Positions 37,079 to 45,788 of a stretch of DNA of 64,000 nucleotides are shown here, piece by piece (positions within the stretch are counted from its first letter, which is position 1; each line of letters begins with the position of its first letter). Source of the stretch: Candidatus Nomurabacteria bacterium (GTDB taxonomy: Bacteria > Patescibacteriota > Saccharimonadia > Saccharimonadales > Saccharimonadaceae); assembly GCA_031290255.1 (NCBI GenBank), contig JAITNW010000006.1, positions 53,578 to 117,577 on the forward strand, written 5' to 3'. A model generated the notes under the pieces. It was not told where the DNA came from. It searched no databases and saw nothing but the letters and a program-made list of their open reading frames with translations. Made by a program: the position numbers and the translations under genes.

Positions 37079-38182
37079 TTATTCCCAACGGAAGGATTTG
37101 ATGGCTAGTGCGTATATGGCTAAGCCCCAGATGGCTATAATGCCAAGTTGTGGGAGGACACCGATGAGGGAGTAGTTTTCGGTAACGATGAGACGAATGC
37201 CATCTACTATGGGGGTGAGAGGCATGAAGTTCATGATGCCCTGGACGAATTCGGGCATCATAAACTTAGGGAAGAAGACGCCGGAGAGGAACATCATTGG
37301 GAACATGATGATATTTACGAGAGCGGAAGCTTGTGCGTCGGTTCTAGCCCAACCACCAACGGCAAGTCCGAATCCGAGCATCATGAATGTGGAGATGGCT
37401 GTGAAGATGGAGAAGGTGATCCAATTGCCTCGCATGTGGAAGTTAAAGACGAAAAGGCCGATGGCGATCATAATGATGAAGCTGAGGATGCCAAGGAGAA
37501 GGAAGGTAAGGGCATAGCTTAGAATAAGTTGTCCGGAAGTGATAGAGGTGGCGCGGAGGCGTTTGGTGGCGCCGGATTCTTTGTCGCCGGGTAGGATATT
37601 GGCGATGCCCATGAGACCGATAGTAAGGATAGTGTAGCCGAGGAGGCCGGCAAATACGTAATCAAAATTGGTGAGACCTTCACGAGTGAGGGCTTCGGAT
37701 TTGATGGAGATTGCGGGGATCGTGCCGGTTAGTTGGTTGTTATATTCGGTGGCGATGCTGTTCAGAAGGGCGGTAATGGTTTGGCCGGCTTGCTCGCTAT
37801 TTTTGCTGTAGGTAACGCTGATTTCGCCGAGGGGAATATTGGATGCGTTGAGATTGCCGAAGTTGGCTGGGAATTCGATGATGGCATCGAGTTCTCCACG
37901 GATGAGTTTTTCTTCGGCGTCGTTACGATCGGAAACCGCTATCTCATTTATGACGCTGTCTTCTGAAGTAATGGCTTCTACGGTGGTGATGGCAAGTTTG
38001 GATGACGAATTATTGAAGATTGCAGCTTTGAATGATGAGAAATTGTTGCTGTAAATCATGCCGAAAATGAAGAGGAACATGACTGGCAAAATAAGCATGA
38101 AGAAAATGTAGATTTTGTCACGAAAAAAGCGGAGAAGATTGGCTTTGGTGAAGGCAATAATAGGGTTGAAATAATTTTTCAT
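37079..38182 (-). CDS. ABC-2 type transporter permease
   Basis: N-terminal TM, large loop, five C-terminal TMs. Confidence 0.9.
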   Translation of the reverse strand: MKNYFNPIIAFTKANLLRFFRDKIYIFFMLILPVMFLFIFGMIYSNNFSSFKAAIFNNSSSKLAITTVEAITSEDSVINEIAVSDRNDAEEKLIRGELDAIIEFPANFGNLNASNIPLGEISVTYSKNSEQAGQTITALLNSIATEYNNQLTGTIPAISIKSEALTREGLTNFDYVFAGLLGYTILTIGLMGIANILPGDKESGATKRLRATSITSGQLILSYALTFLLLGILSFIIMIAIGLFVFNFHMRGNWITFSIFTAISTFMMLGFGLAVGGWARTDAQASALVNIIMFPMMFLSGVFFPKFMMPEFVQGIMNFMPLTPIVDGIRLIVTENYSLIGVLPQLGIIAIWGLAIYALAIKSFRWE

Positions 38183-38937
38183 TCGCGGAGATCCTTTCCG
38201 GTGAGGTCAATAAATACGTCTTCAAGGTTGGCTTTTTCTTCGACTTGCGCTTTTTTGAAGCCGCGACCGAGAAGTTCTTTGATGAGTTTCTTCGGGGTGT
38301 TGATAGTGAGAATTTTACCTCTGTCCATGATGGCGAGGCGATCACAGAGGAGTTCGGCTTCGTCCATGTAGTGAGTGGTGAGGATGATGGTAATGCCGCG
38401 TTTTTTGACGCTGCGGATGAGTTCCCAAAGGTTGCGGCGAGCTTGGGGGTCAAGACCCGTGGTGGGCTCGTCGAGGAAGAGGATCTTGGGGGTGTTTACG
38501 AGGGCGATGGCGATACTGAAGCGCTGTTTTTGGCCGCCAGAGAGATCTTCGACGTAGGCTTTGCGTTTGGACGTGAGGTCGAATTCGGCGAGTTTTTTAT
38601 TGATATCGAGGTCTTTGATGTCGTAGATTTTTGCGAAGAGATTTAGCTGATCCTCAAGGGTGAGTTTTTTGAGGAAAGTGCTGGATTGGAGCTGGACGCC
38701 GATGATTTGCTTGACTTTACGGGTATCTTTAGTGATGTCGAGGCCGTCAAGGGTGACGGTGCCGTCGTCGATAGGGCGGAGGGTCTCCATCATTTCGAGA
38801 GTGGTGGTTTTGCCTGCGCCGTTGGGGCCTAAGATGCCAAAGACTTCGCCTTTTTCGACGGTGAATGAGATGTCGTTGACAACTTTTTGGCCATTATAGG
38901 ATTTTGTTAGGTGTTCTACCTTAATTATATTTTTCAT
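38179..38937 (-). CDS. ABC transporter ATP-binding protein
   Basis: GPNGAGKTT, LSGGQKQR, ILFLDEPTTGLD. Confidence 0.95.
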   Translation of the reverse strand: MKNIIKVEHLTKSYNGQKVVNDISFTVEKGEVFGILGPNGAGKTTTLEMMETLRPIDDGTVTLDGLDITKDTRKVKQIIGVQLQSSTFLKKLTLEDQLNLFAKIYDIKDLDINKKLAEFDLTSKRKAYVEDLSGGQKQRFSIAIALVNTPKILFLDEPTTGLDPQARRNLWELIRSVKKRGITIILTTHYMDEAELLCDRLAIMDRGKILTINTPKKLIKELLGRGFKKAQVEEKANLEDVFIDLTGKDLRE

Positions 38938-39078
38938 GTAGGTATTATACAGGAAAAAGCGGCGGGTTATGAGTTCTTGTGCGGAGAATGCAGAAAGTAT
39001 GGGGGATTACGTTGATCGGAGAGAGATAGTGTATAATACAGATATGATGTAAGTTAAGGGGTTGGAGGCGCAAGTTTT

Positions 39079-39765
39079 ATGCTGGATGGTGGGTTATTGG
39101 ACGGAACTGCGGTTTGTTTGTGGGGGGTGAGTAAGGCGTATGGAAAGAGTGGGGTTCTCAGTGATGTGAATTTGGCGATAGGGGAAGGGGATTTTGTGGC
39201 TATTGTGGGGGCGAGCGGGAGTGGGAAGAGTACGCTGCTGCATTTGATGGGTGGAATTGATAGGCCGACGTCTGGTAGGGTTGAGGTTTTTGGGGAAGAT
39301 ATTGGGAGATTTGGGGATAATGAACTGGCTGGTTTTCGGAATAAAATAATTGGGTTGGTTTTTCAGTTTTTTTATTTGCAGCCGCATTTGACTGTAGAGA
39401 AGAATCTGGAGATTCCTTGTATGCCGGCTTTGCTACCTAAAGTAGAGCGGGCTAGGCGTGTAAGAGGTGTGGCTGAAATGGTGGGGATGGAAGATAAGCT
39501 TGGGTTTTTCCCTGCGATGATGTCGGGAGGAGAATTGCAGCGAGTTGCTATTGCGCGCGCATTGATAAACCGGCCAAAGATAATTTTTGCCGATGAGCCA
39601 ACTGGGAATTTGGATGATGCGAATACTGAGAGTGTCGTGCGCTTGTTGATGGAAATAAATCGGGAACAGGGTACGACGGTGGTGGTGGTTACTCATGATG
39701 AGAGGATTGCTAAATTGGCAGACCGGATAATTCGGCTGAGAGATGGAGGAGTGGTTTGTGATTAA
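39079..39765 (+). CDS. ABC transporter ATP-binding protein (LolD/MacB-like)
   Basis: GASGSGKSTLLHLMGGIDRPTSG, MSGGELQRVAIARAL, ADEPTGNLD. Confidence 0.95.
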   Translation: MLDGGLLDGTAVCLWGVSKAYGKSGVLSDVNLAIGEGDFVAIVGASGSGKSTLLHLMGGIDRPTSGRVEVFGEDIGRFGDNELAGFRNKIIGLVFQFFYLQPHLTVEKNLEIPCMPALLPKVERARRVRGVAEMVGMEDKLGFFPAMMSGGELQRVAIARALINRPKIIFADEPTGNLDDANTESVVRLLMEINREQGTTVVVVTHDERIAKLADRIIRLRDGGVVCD

Positions 39766-41629
39766 GATTACGGATATGGTTACTCTGGCGTCGACGAAGT
39801 TGCGTACTCATAGAATATGGACGATAGTTTTTGTCGTGGTTGAGGTTTTGCTGGTAACTACTATCTTAACTTCTGTGGCAGTTATGCGGGGTGTGGAGAA
39901 AAGTTTGGCTGATTTTGGGAGTGAGGGGGTAAATGGAAGATATATGGTAGAGGCGATAAATTGGCGTCATGGGTCTGGGCTGGAGAATGATCGAAAGGTT
40001 TGGGATCGGGCAGAAGAGCTGTATGAGAAATATACGGCAGAGCATGCCGCGATGGCTCGCGAGCTTGGCGTGGACTATTTTAAGGATAGCGAGGAAGTGC
40101 CGACGGAGTATATAGATGGTGAACGATTCTTTAACTCGTGGACAAAGTATGGGCGGATGGCGCTTGATGAGGCGAGGAATGAGGCGGTGCCTGCGAGTGG
40201 TTTGCCTGAACTGGAGAAGCTGGCGGAGGGGTATGATGTGAAGCAAATATTTGAAATTTCGGTGAAGCCGGCAAGTGGGTCTGTGAGGTATCTTGAAAAT
40301 GGAAAAGAAGATTTGGCAAAACTCGCTAGGCCAAATAGCTCTGAGCAGGAAAGTCTTTTTGGTGGGGTTACTGTGTTGGCGGATGAGCTGATGGAATATT
40401 ATTTGTTTCCTGAGTATCAATATGATGATAGGAATATTCCTATATTGATGTCATATGAATCAATGGAAAAATATTTAGAGCTTGAAGCTTTGCCTGGAGA
40501 TGCTGGTGATGAGGAAAAACTAGAGAGATCGCGATATCTTGAAGATGCGGCACGGGGTAGGGTTATTTCGACGTGCTATCGGAATAATGCCTCGAGGCAG
40601 GGGGTATTTAATGCGGTGGCGATTATGGATGAAATTAGTCGGAATAAAGACAATGAGGGCTATGTTGAGCCGGAGCTGGTGTATGATTTGCCGGAAATGC
40701 CGTGTGGGGCGGTTGGTGTTGCGAAAGATGGGCGGTCGGAGGAGCAAAAAAAGCAGGCTGGGCTGATGGAGGAATACCAGAAGCGTATTGGCGAATATGA
40801 AGCGCCGGAACAAAGAATTGTGAAGTTTGAAGTTATAGGGCTGGTGCATGAAGTTGATCGTGGGGTGGATTTGTCGTCGCAAAATTTGTGGGATATTCTT
40901 AGGTCTATGACTGGGGCAGCGATACCGTCTCCGGCAATACCGCTGAGTTATTATGCGGAAAATCAGGAAATGATAGATGGGATATTTCATACTGATTATG
41001 AAGATTTTTTGGGTTTTAACGAGTACTATGCTGTGGAATTTTATGATGCGGGGGTGGCTCGGGAGTTTTTGGCGAAGGAAAGTTGTGTGGTTGATCAAAA
41101 TGAGGGTTGTGCTACGGAGGAGAAGCCGTTTTTGCTGGCTGCGTGGGGCAATAATAGTATTGCGATTGATCAGATTGTGTCAATTGGTTTGCGTATAATT
41201 ATGTGCGCTATTGCTGTGTTGGTGGTCTTTACTATGGTGTCTATGGGTAAGACTGTGGCGCGAGCGATTGCTGATGATCGGAGGGAAATGGCGATATTTC
41301 GAGCGATTGGGTTTGAGCGGTCGAGTATTATGGCGATTTATTTGGTTTATGCGATTTTGATTGGGCTGATTGTGGTGATTTTGGCGGTGGTGTTGACTGT
41401 GATTGTTGGGGCGGGGGCGAATGTATTTTTTAGTGAGAGGGTGACGGTGTTCTTGCAGGCGAGTTTCTTGACTATTGACCCGACTATTCGAGCGACGGTG
41501 TTCTTGGCTGATGGGTGGATTTTTGTGGGGATATTGGGGTTGGTTTTGGGCGTGGCGGTGATAAGTAGTCTGGTGCCGATATGGGTGAATATGCGGCGGG
41601 ATTTGGTGAAAGAGTTGAAAACTGAGTAA
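39743..41629 (+). CDS. FtsX-like (MacB-type) permease with large extracellular domain
   Basis: N-terminal TM, ~400-aa loop, three C-terminal TMs with DDRREMAIFRAIGFERSSI. Confidence 0.88.
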   Translation: MEEWFVIKITDMVTLASTKLRTHRIWTIVFVVVEVLLVTTILTSVAVMRGVEKSLADFGSEGVNGRYMVEAINWRHGSGLENDRKVWDRAEELYEKYTAEHAAMARELGVDYFKDSEEVPTEYIDGERFFNSWTKYGRMALDEARNEAVPASGLPELEKLAEGYDVKQIFEISVKPASGSVRYLENGKEDLAKLARPNSSEQESLFGGVTVLADELMEYYLFPEYQYDDRNIPILMSYESMEKYLELEALPGDAGDEEKLERSRYLEDAARGRVISTCYRNNASRQGVFNAVAIMDEISRNKDNEGYVEPELVYDLPEMPCGAVGVAKDGRSEEQKKQAGLMEEYQKRIGEYEAPEQRIVKFEVIGLVHEVDRGVDLSSQNLWDILRSMTGAAIPSPAIPLSYYAENQEMIDGIFHTDYEDFLGFNEYYAVEFYDAGVAREFLAKESCVVDQNEGCATEEKPFLLAAWGNNSIAIDQIVSIGLRIIMCAIAVLVVFTMVSMGKTVARAIADDRREMAIFRAIGFERSSIMAIYLVYAILIGLIVVILAVVLTVIVGAGANVFFSERVTVFLQASFLTIDPTIRATVFLADGWIFVGILGLVLGVAVISSLVPIWVNMRRDLVKELKTE

Positions 41630-41693
41630 GTGGCCCCGTGATTTCAGGGGTATATGATTGCATTGTATCACAGATTGTTAGAAAAGTCAAGTT

Positions 41694-43304
41694 TTAGATG
41701 ACGCGGGAGATTTCTTCTAGGGTGGTTTCGCCGCGGAGGGCGGCGAGGATGCCTTTTTGGGTGAGGGTGAGCATGCCGGTAGAGATGGCGGCTTTTTCGA
41801 TGTCGTTGGTGTTGATGTCTTGGACGTCACCACGGATGAATTTTTGGATGGGTTCGGTGACGACGAGTTGTTCCATGAGGGCGGAGCGGCCGGAGTAGCC
41901 GAAGGGGTATTCGGCGGTGGGGATGGGTTTGAAGAGTTGGAAATTATTGAGGTCAAAATCGGTTTGGATGCTGGCAAGTTGCTCTTGGACGTAGCGTTTG
42001 GTGGCTTCGTCGGGGGTGTAGGCTTCTTTGTTGTCGGCGAGTTTACGGACGAGGCGCTGGGCGATGAGGAGGCGGACGGAGGAGGAGAAGATGGGGTTGA
42101 CGCCGATCAAGTCAATCATGCGGGAGAAGGCGGCGGCGGTGGAGTTGGCGTGGAAGGAGGAGAGGACGAGGTGGCCGGTGATGGAAGCTTGGATGGCGGT
42201 TTTGGCGGTGTCGGCGTCGCGGATTTCGCCGATCATGACGACGTCGGGGTCGAGGCGGAGAACGGAGCGAAGGCCGTCGGCGAAGGAGCCGCCTTCGCCG
42301 GTTTGGATGGGGATTTGGCTGATGCCGGGGATGCCGTATTCTATGGGGTCTTCTAGGGTGATGATTTTGCGGTCGGTGGTGTTCAAAGCGTTGATAATGG
42401 AGTAGAGGGTGGTGGATTTGCCTGAGCCGGTGGGGCCGACCATGAGGACTAGACCGCGGGGGTGGGAGATGACTTCTTCGATTTGGGCTTTTTCTTCGGG
42501 GAGGAGACCGAGGAGGTCGATATTTAGGAGGGATTCGTCGAAGTTGAAGAGGCGAAGGACGGCGTCTTGGCCGTACATGGTGGGGATGGTTTCGATGCGG
42601 ATGTTGAGGAGGTGGGTGACGTTGTCACGGGTGATGTCTTTTTGCATGTGGCCGGATTGAGGTTTGCTGCTGGCGGTGGAGACGTTGGCGCGGCTGCTGA
42701 GCTCGCCCATGAAGACGCGGTAGCGGTCGCGGTCGATCTCGGCGACGGGGTGGAGGATGCCGTCGACGCGCATGCGGATGCGGATGAAATTGCGGAGGTT
42801 TTCGATGTGGATGTCGCTGGCGCCGAGTTTGTCGGCTTGGTCGAGGAGGAAGTCGAAGACTTTGTCGGTGGCGACGCTGTTTAGGGTTTTGGAGACTTGC
42901 TGGATGGTTTCGCTGTCGCCGGCGCCGGCTATCTTGATGTCGTCGTAGATGATTTCTTGTGGAGGGTCGTAGCGGAGGATGAAAACCTTGTAGGCGGAGC
43001 CGGAGATGAGGAAGAAGTCGACTTTTTCGCCTTCGTCGGAGTATGCGCGGCGCATTTGGTCGATGAGGCTGCGGGGGGTTTGGCTGGTGACCATGAATTG
43101 GTAGTGGATTTCGCCGCCGCCGCTTTGGAGGGGGATGATGAAATCTTTGTGCATTTGTTCGGTCGTGATGAGGTCTTTGGTGAGGGTGATTTCGTTTTCG
43201 AAATTTTGGGTGTCGAGGTAGGGGAGGCCGAGGATGTGAGAGCGCTTCTCGGTGGCTTGCTCTTCATTTTGCCTACGCTTGCGTTGGACTTCCTCTTCGT
43301 TCAT
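41694..43304 (-). CDS. PilB/GspE type II/IV secretion ATPase
   Basis: LVMVGPTGSGKSTTLYSIINALN, LEDPIEYGIPGISQ, IGEIRDADTAKTAIQASITGHLVLSSFHAN. Confidence 0.96.
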   Translation of the reverse strand: MNEEEVQRKRRQNEEQATEKRSHILGLPYLDTQNFENEITLTKDLITTEQMHKDFIIPLQSGGGEIHYQFMVTSQTPRSLIDQMRRAYSDEGEKVDFFLISGSAYKVFILRYDPPQEIIYDDIKIAGAGDSETIQQVSKTLNSVATDKVFDFLLDQADKLGASDIHIENLRNFIRIRMRVDGILHPVAEIDRDRYRVFMGELSSRANVSTASSKPQSGHMQKDITRDNVTHLLNIRIETIPTMYGQDAVLRLFNFDESLLNIDLLGLLPEEKAQIEEVISHPRGLVLMVGPTGSGKSTTLYSIINALNTTDRKIITLEDPIEYGIPGISQIPIQTGEGGSFADGLRSVLRLDPDVVMIGEIRDADTAKTAIQASITGHLVLSSFHANSTAAAFSRMIDLIGVNPIFSSSVRLLIAQRLVRKLADNKEAYTPDEATKRYVQEQLASIQTDFDLNNFQLFKPIPTAEYPFGYSGRSALMEQLVVTEPIQKFIRGDVQDINTNDIEKAAISTGMLTLTQKGILAALRGETTLEEISRVI

Positions 43305-43318
43305 ACTTTGATTATATC

Positions 43319-43807
43319 ATGAAAAAGCTTGTGTTAATTTTGCATAATATTCGGTCTATTTACAATGTGGGGGCGATTCTGAGGACTGCAGATGGGTTTG
43401 GGGTGGCGAAGGTGGTTTTTTCGGGGTATACGCCTTATCCGGATAAGGGGTTGCCGCATGAGAGGGAGAAGCTCAGGGCGGCGATACATAAGACGGCGCT
43501 TGGGGCGGAGGAGAGTGTGGAGTGGGAGTATGCTCGGGATGTTTTGGAGGTGATTGATGGGTATAGACTTAAGGGTTTTGAGGTGCTGGCTTTGGAGCAG
43601 GGGGCGGGGTCGCGGAATTTGGCTGAGGTGGGTGGGTTGCGGAGGGATACGGTGCTGGTGCTTGGGGAAGAGGTGGCTGGGGTGCCAAGTGAGATTTTGG
43701 AGGTGTGTGATGGGTTGGTGGAGATTGCTATGAGGGGCGAGAAGGAATCTTTTAATGTGGCGGTGGCGGCGGGGGTGGCGATTTGGGAACTGACCCAGCG
43801 TGGGTAA
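43319..43807 (+). CDS. SpoU/TrmH family RNA methyltransferase
   Basis: ILHNIRSIYNVGAILRTADGFG, VLVLGEEVAGVPSEIL, GEKESFNVAVAAGVA. Confidence 0.93.
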   Translation: MKKLVLILHNIRSIYNVGAILRTADGFGVAKVVFSGYTPYPDKGLPHEREKLRAAIHKTALGAEESVEWEYARDVLEVIDGYRLKGFEVLALEQGAGSRNLAEVGGLRRDTVLVLGEEVAGVPSEILEVCDGLVEIAMRGEKESFNVAVAAGVAIWELTQRG

Positions 43808-43825
43808 ATGTGGTAATATAGCTGT

Positions 43826-44278
43826 ATGATACTTGCGGTTTGTTTGGCTTTGCTGGCGTTGGTGTTCTTTGTGGTGAGGAAGAATGTGGGGCCGGCTTTG
43901 CTGGCGGTAATTGCTGGGGTGGCGGTTTATCAGATGTTTGGGGTGGCTTTGGCTGGGCAGATAAATACTTGGATTACGGGGTGGGATTTGTGGTGGATTG
44001 AAAAAATTCTATACTTTTTGTTGGTTTTGGTGTTTCCTTTGTTGCTTTATTTGCGGTCGCCACGTGGGGGGAGAGGGGGGATTTTGCGGGTGGTGGAGGC
44101 GGGGGTGTTTGCGGTGCTTTTGACGGCGCTTTTGGCGCGGCCTTTGTCAGAGATTGTGGGTTTTGATAGCTTGGCGGTGGATATTTCTAACTGGATTGCT
44201 GGGGTGGAGGGATATGTGGTGATGGCTGGGATTGCTTTTGCGTATCTCGATATATTGTTTTATAAGAGGGAATATTAG
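43826..44278 (+). CDS. Hypothetical membrane protein
   Basis: Multiple TMs; promoter TAATAT 6 nt before ATG. Confidence 0.65.
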   Translation: MILAVCLALLALVFFVVRKNVGPALLAVIAGVAVYQMFGVALAGQINTWITGWDLWWIEKILYFLLVLVFPLLLYLRSPRGGRGGILRVVEAGVFAVLLTALLARPLSEIVGFDSLAVDISNWIAGVEGYVVMAGIAFAYLDILFYKREY

Positions 44279-44280
44279 GT

Positions 44281-44862
44281 CTAGATTGGGCCGATGATTT
44301 CGCCGAAGCTGGCGTCTATGATATTGTGGCGGTTGACTTTGAGGATTTCGAAGGTATTTGTTAGGTCATCGCGGGCTTCCTCGGCTTCGGTATCATTGGT
44401 GATGTTGCTCTCGAATTTGGCGTAGTAGCCGGGGAGGCTGTCGATTTTGTCGAGGTAGACTTTGACGCCTTCGCCCATGACGAGTTCTTGGCGTTCGCGA
44501 CCGACTTCGTATTTTAGTTCAAAACCAAGCTGATGAATAATGTGGGCAGCTTCGGTGTAATCTTTAATTGTTGTAAAATTTACAACATCTATGCCTTTGG
44601 TTTGGATGTGGCGGCGGAGGACTAGGGCGTAGGTGGCAGGTTTTTGGGGGTCTTTGACGATGGTGCGGAGGGAGAGTCGAGGGAGATTTTTGTCGCGCCT
44701 GAAATCTTTGGGGACAAAAATGCGGTCGTGTTGCCAGAATGGTGCAGAGAATTTCATGCTGATGTCGTTTAGCATGCTGACAAACTCGGACTTATTGGGG
44801 AGTTTGGCTTTTACTATGACTCTTTTCATAGAGTGGCTCTTTCGCGGGCTTTGTTTGCCCAT
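44281..44862 (-). CDS. CYTH-domain (class IV adenylyl cyclase-like) protein
   Basis: VIVKAKLPNKSEFVSMLN, RRHIQTKGIDVVNFTTI, ELKYEVGRERQELVMGEGVKVYLDKIDSLPGYYAKFE. Confidence 0.7.
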   Translation of the reverse strand: MGKQSPRKSHSMKRVIVKAKLPNKSEFVSMLNDISMKFSAPFWQHDRIFVPKDFRRDKNLPRLSLRTIVKDPQKPATYALVLRRHIQTKGIDVVNFTTIKDYTEAAHIIHQLGFELKYEVGRERQELVMGEGVKVYLDKIDSLPGYYAKFESNITNDTEAEEARDDLTNTFEILKVNRHNIIDASFGEIIGPI

Positions 44863-45242
44863 TCATCTGCTAATTCGTTGCCTGCGGTGCCGACGTGGCC
44901 GCGTGTCCAGGAGAGGACGACGAGGGGTTTGGCTTTGTAGGCGGTGTATAATTTCTTGACGAGGTCGAGGTTTTTGATGGCGCCGTTTTTCTTGGTCCAA
45001 TTGTTGTTTTTCCAAGTGGGGGCCCATTTTTTGACGACGTTGATCCAGAATTCGCTATCTGTATGGATAGTGTCGCCATCTTTAGCTAGATTGTAGGCTG
45101 CGATGAGGGCTGTGGCTTCCATGCGGATGTTGGTGGATGCGGGTGCGTTACCGAGCGCGACTGGTTTGCCATCCAAAATGACAGCGTAGCCGCCAATGCC
45201 TGGATTGGGGACTGCGCTGCCATCGGTGTAAAAGTCGGACAT
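44826..45242 (-). CDS. rnhA: Ribonuclease HI
   Basis: FYTDGSAVPNPGIGGYAVIL, MEATALIAAYNLA, IHTDSEFWINVVKKW, GHVGTAGNELADEWA. Confidence 0.93.
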   Translation of the reverse strand: MSDFYTDGSAVPNPGIGGYAVILDGKPVALGNAPASTNIRMEATALIAAYNLAKDGDTIHTDSEFWINVVKKWAPTWKNNNWTKKNGAIKNLDLVKKLYTAYKAKPLVVLSWTRGHVGTAGNELADEWANKARERATL

Positions 45243-45634
45243 TATTTTTTGGTGGTTGGTTTTTTGGTCGCTGTGGGCTTTTTGGCTGCTGGTTTCTTGG
45301 TTATGGTTTTTGCTGCGGGAGCTTTTTTAGCAGGGGTTGCGGGCTTTTTGGCTGGAGCTGCTATGATTTTTTTAGTAGTGGCAGAAACTTTGACGCCAGA
45401 ATTTTTGGCGAATTTGGCAACAGCGGCTTTGCGGCGGCTGGCGGTGTTCTTTTTCATTAAGCCTTTTTTGACGGCTTTGTCATATTCTGACTGAACTTTG
45501 GAGGCCTTTTCGCTAGTTGGCTTATTGCGGAAATCTTTTAGAGCATTTTTGATACTTTTTTTGATCTGTCCGTTTTGAGTGGTGCGCTTGACTGCTTGGC
45601 GGGCAGCTTTTTTGGCAGATTTGATGATCGGCAT
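45242..45634 (-). CDS. rpsT: 30S ribosomal protein S20 with Ala/Lys/Pro-rich C-terminal tail
   Basis: MPIIKSAKKAARQAVKRTTQNGQIKKSIKNALKDF...KKNTASRRKAAVAKFAK, then ~45-aa basic tail. Confidence 0.9.
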   Translation of the reverse strand: MPIIKSAKKAARQAVKRTTQNGQIKKSIKNALKDFRNKPTSEKASKVQSEYDKAVKKGLMKKNTASRRKAAVAKFAKNSGVKVSATTKKIIAAPAKKPATPAKKAPAAKTITKKPAAKKPTATKKPTTKK

Positions 45635-45788
45635 TCTTTATTCCTTATAATTTAATTTAGAAGTTGGAGTAATTATATGGTAAAAGTGCAGAAAAGTAAA
45701 GAGCGAGTGATTTAGGGGTTGCTTTTTTGAAAAGCTTATGCTAGTATCGAATTATAAAGGTCATAAAAAATAAACAGAAATAAATAAA

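Noticed and set aside
41757-42356. 199-aa Gly/Asp/Val-rich ORF on + strand
   Set aside because: Antisense to the PilB/GspE ATPase gene; composition is typical of a shadow frame in a codon-biased gene.
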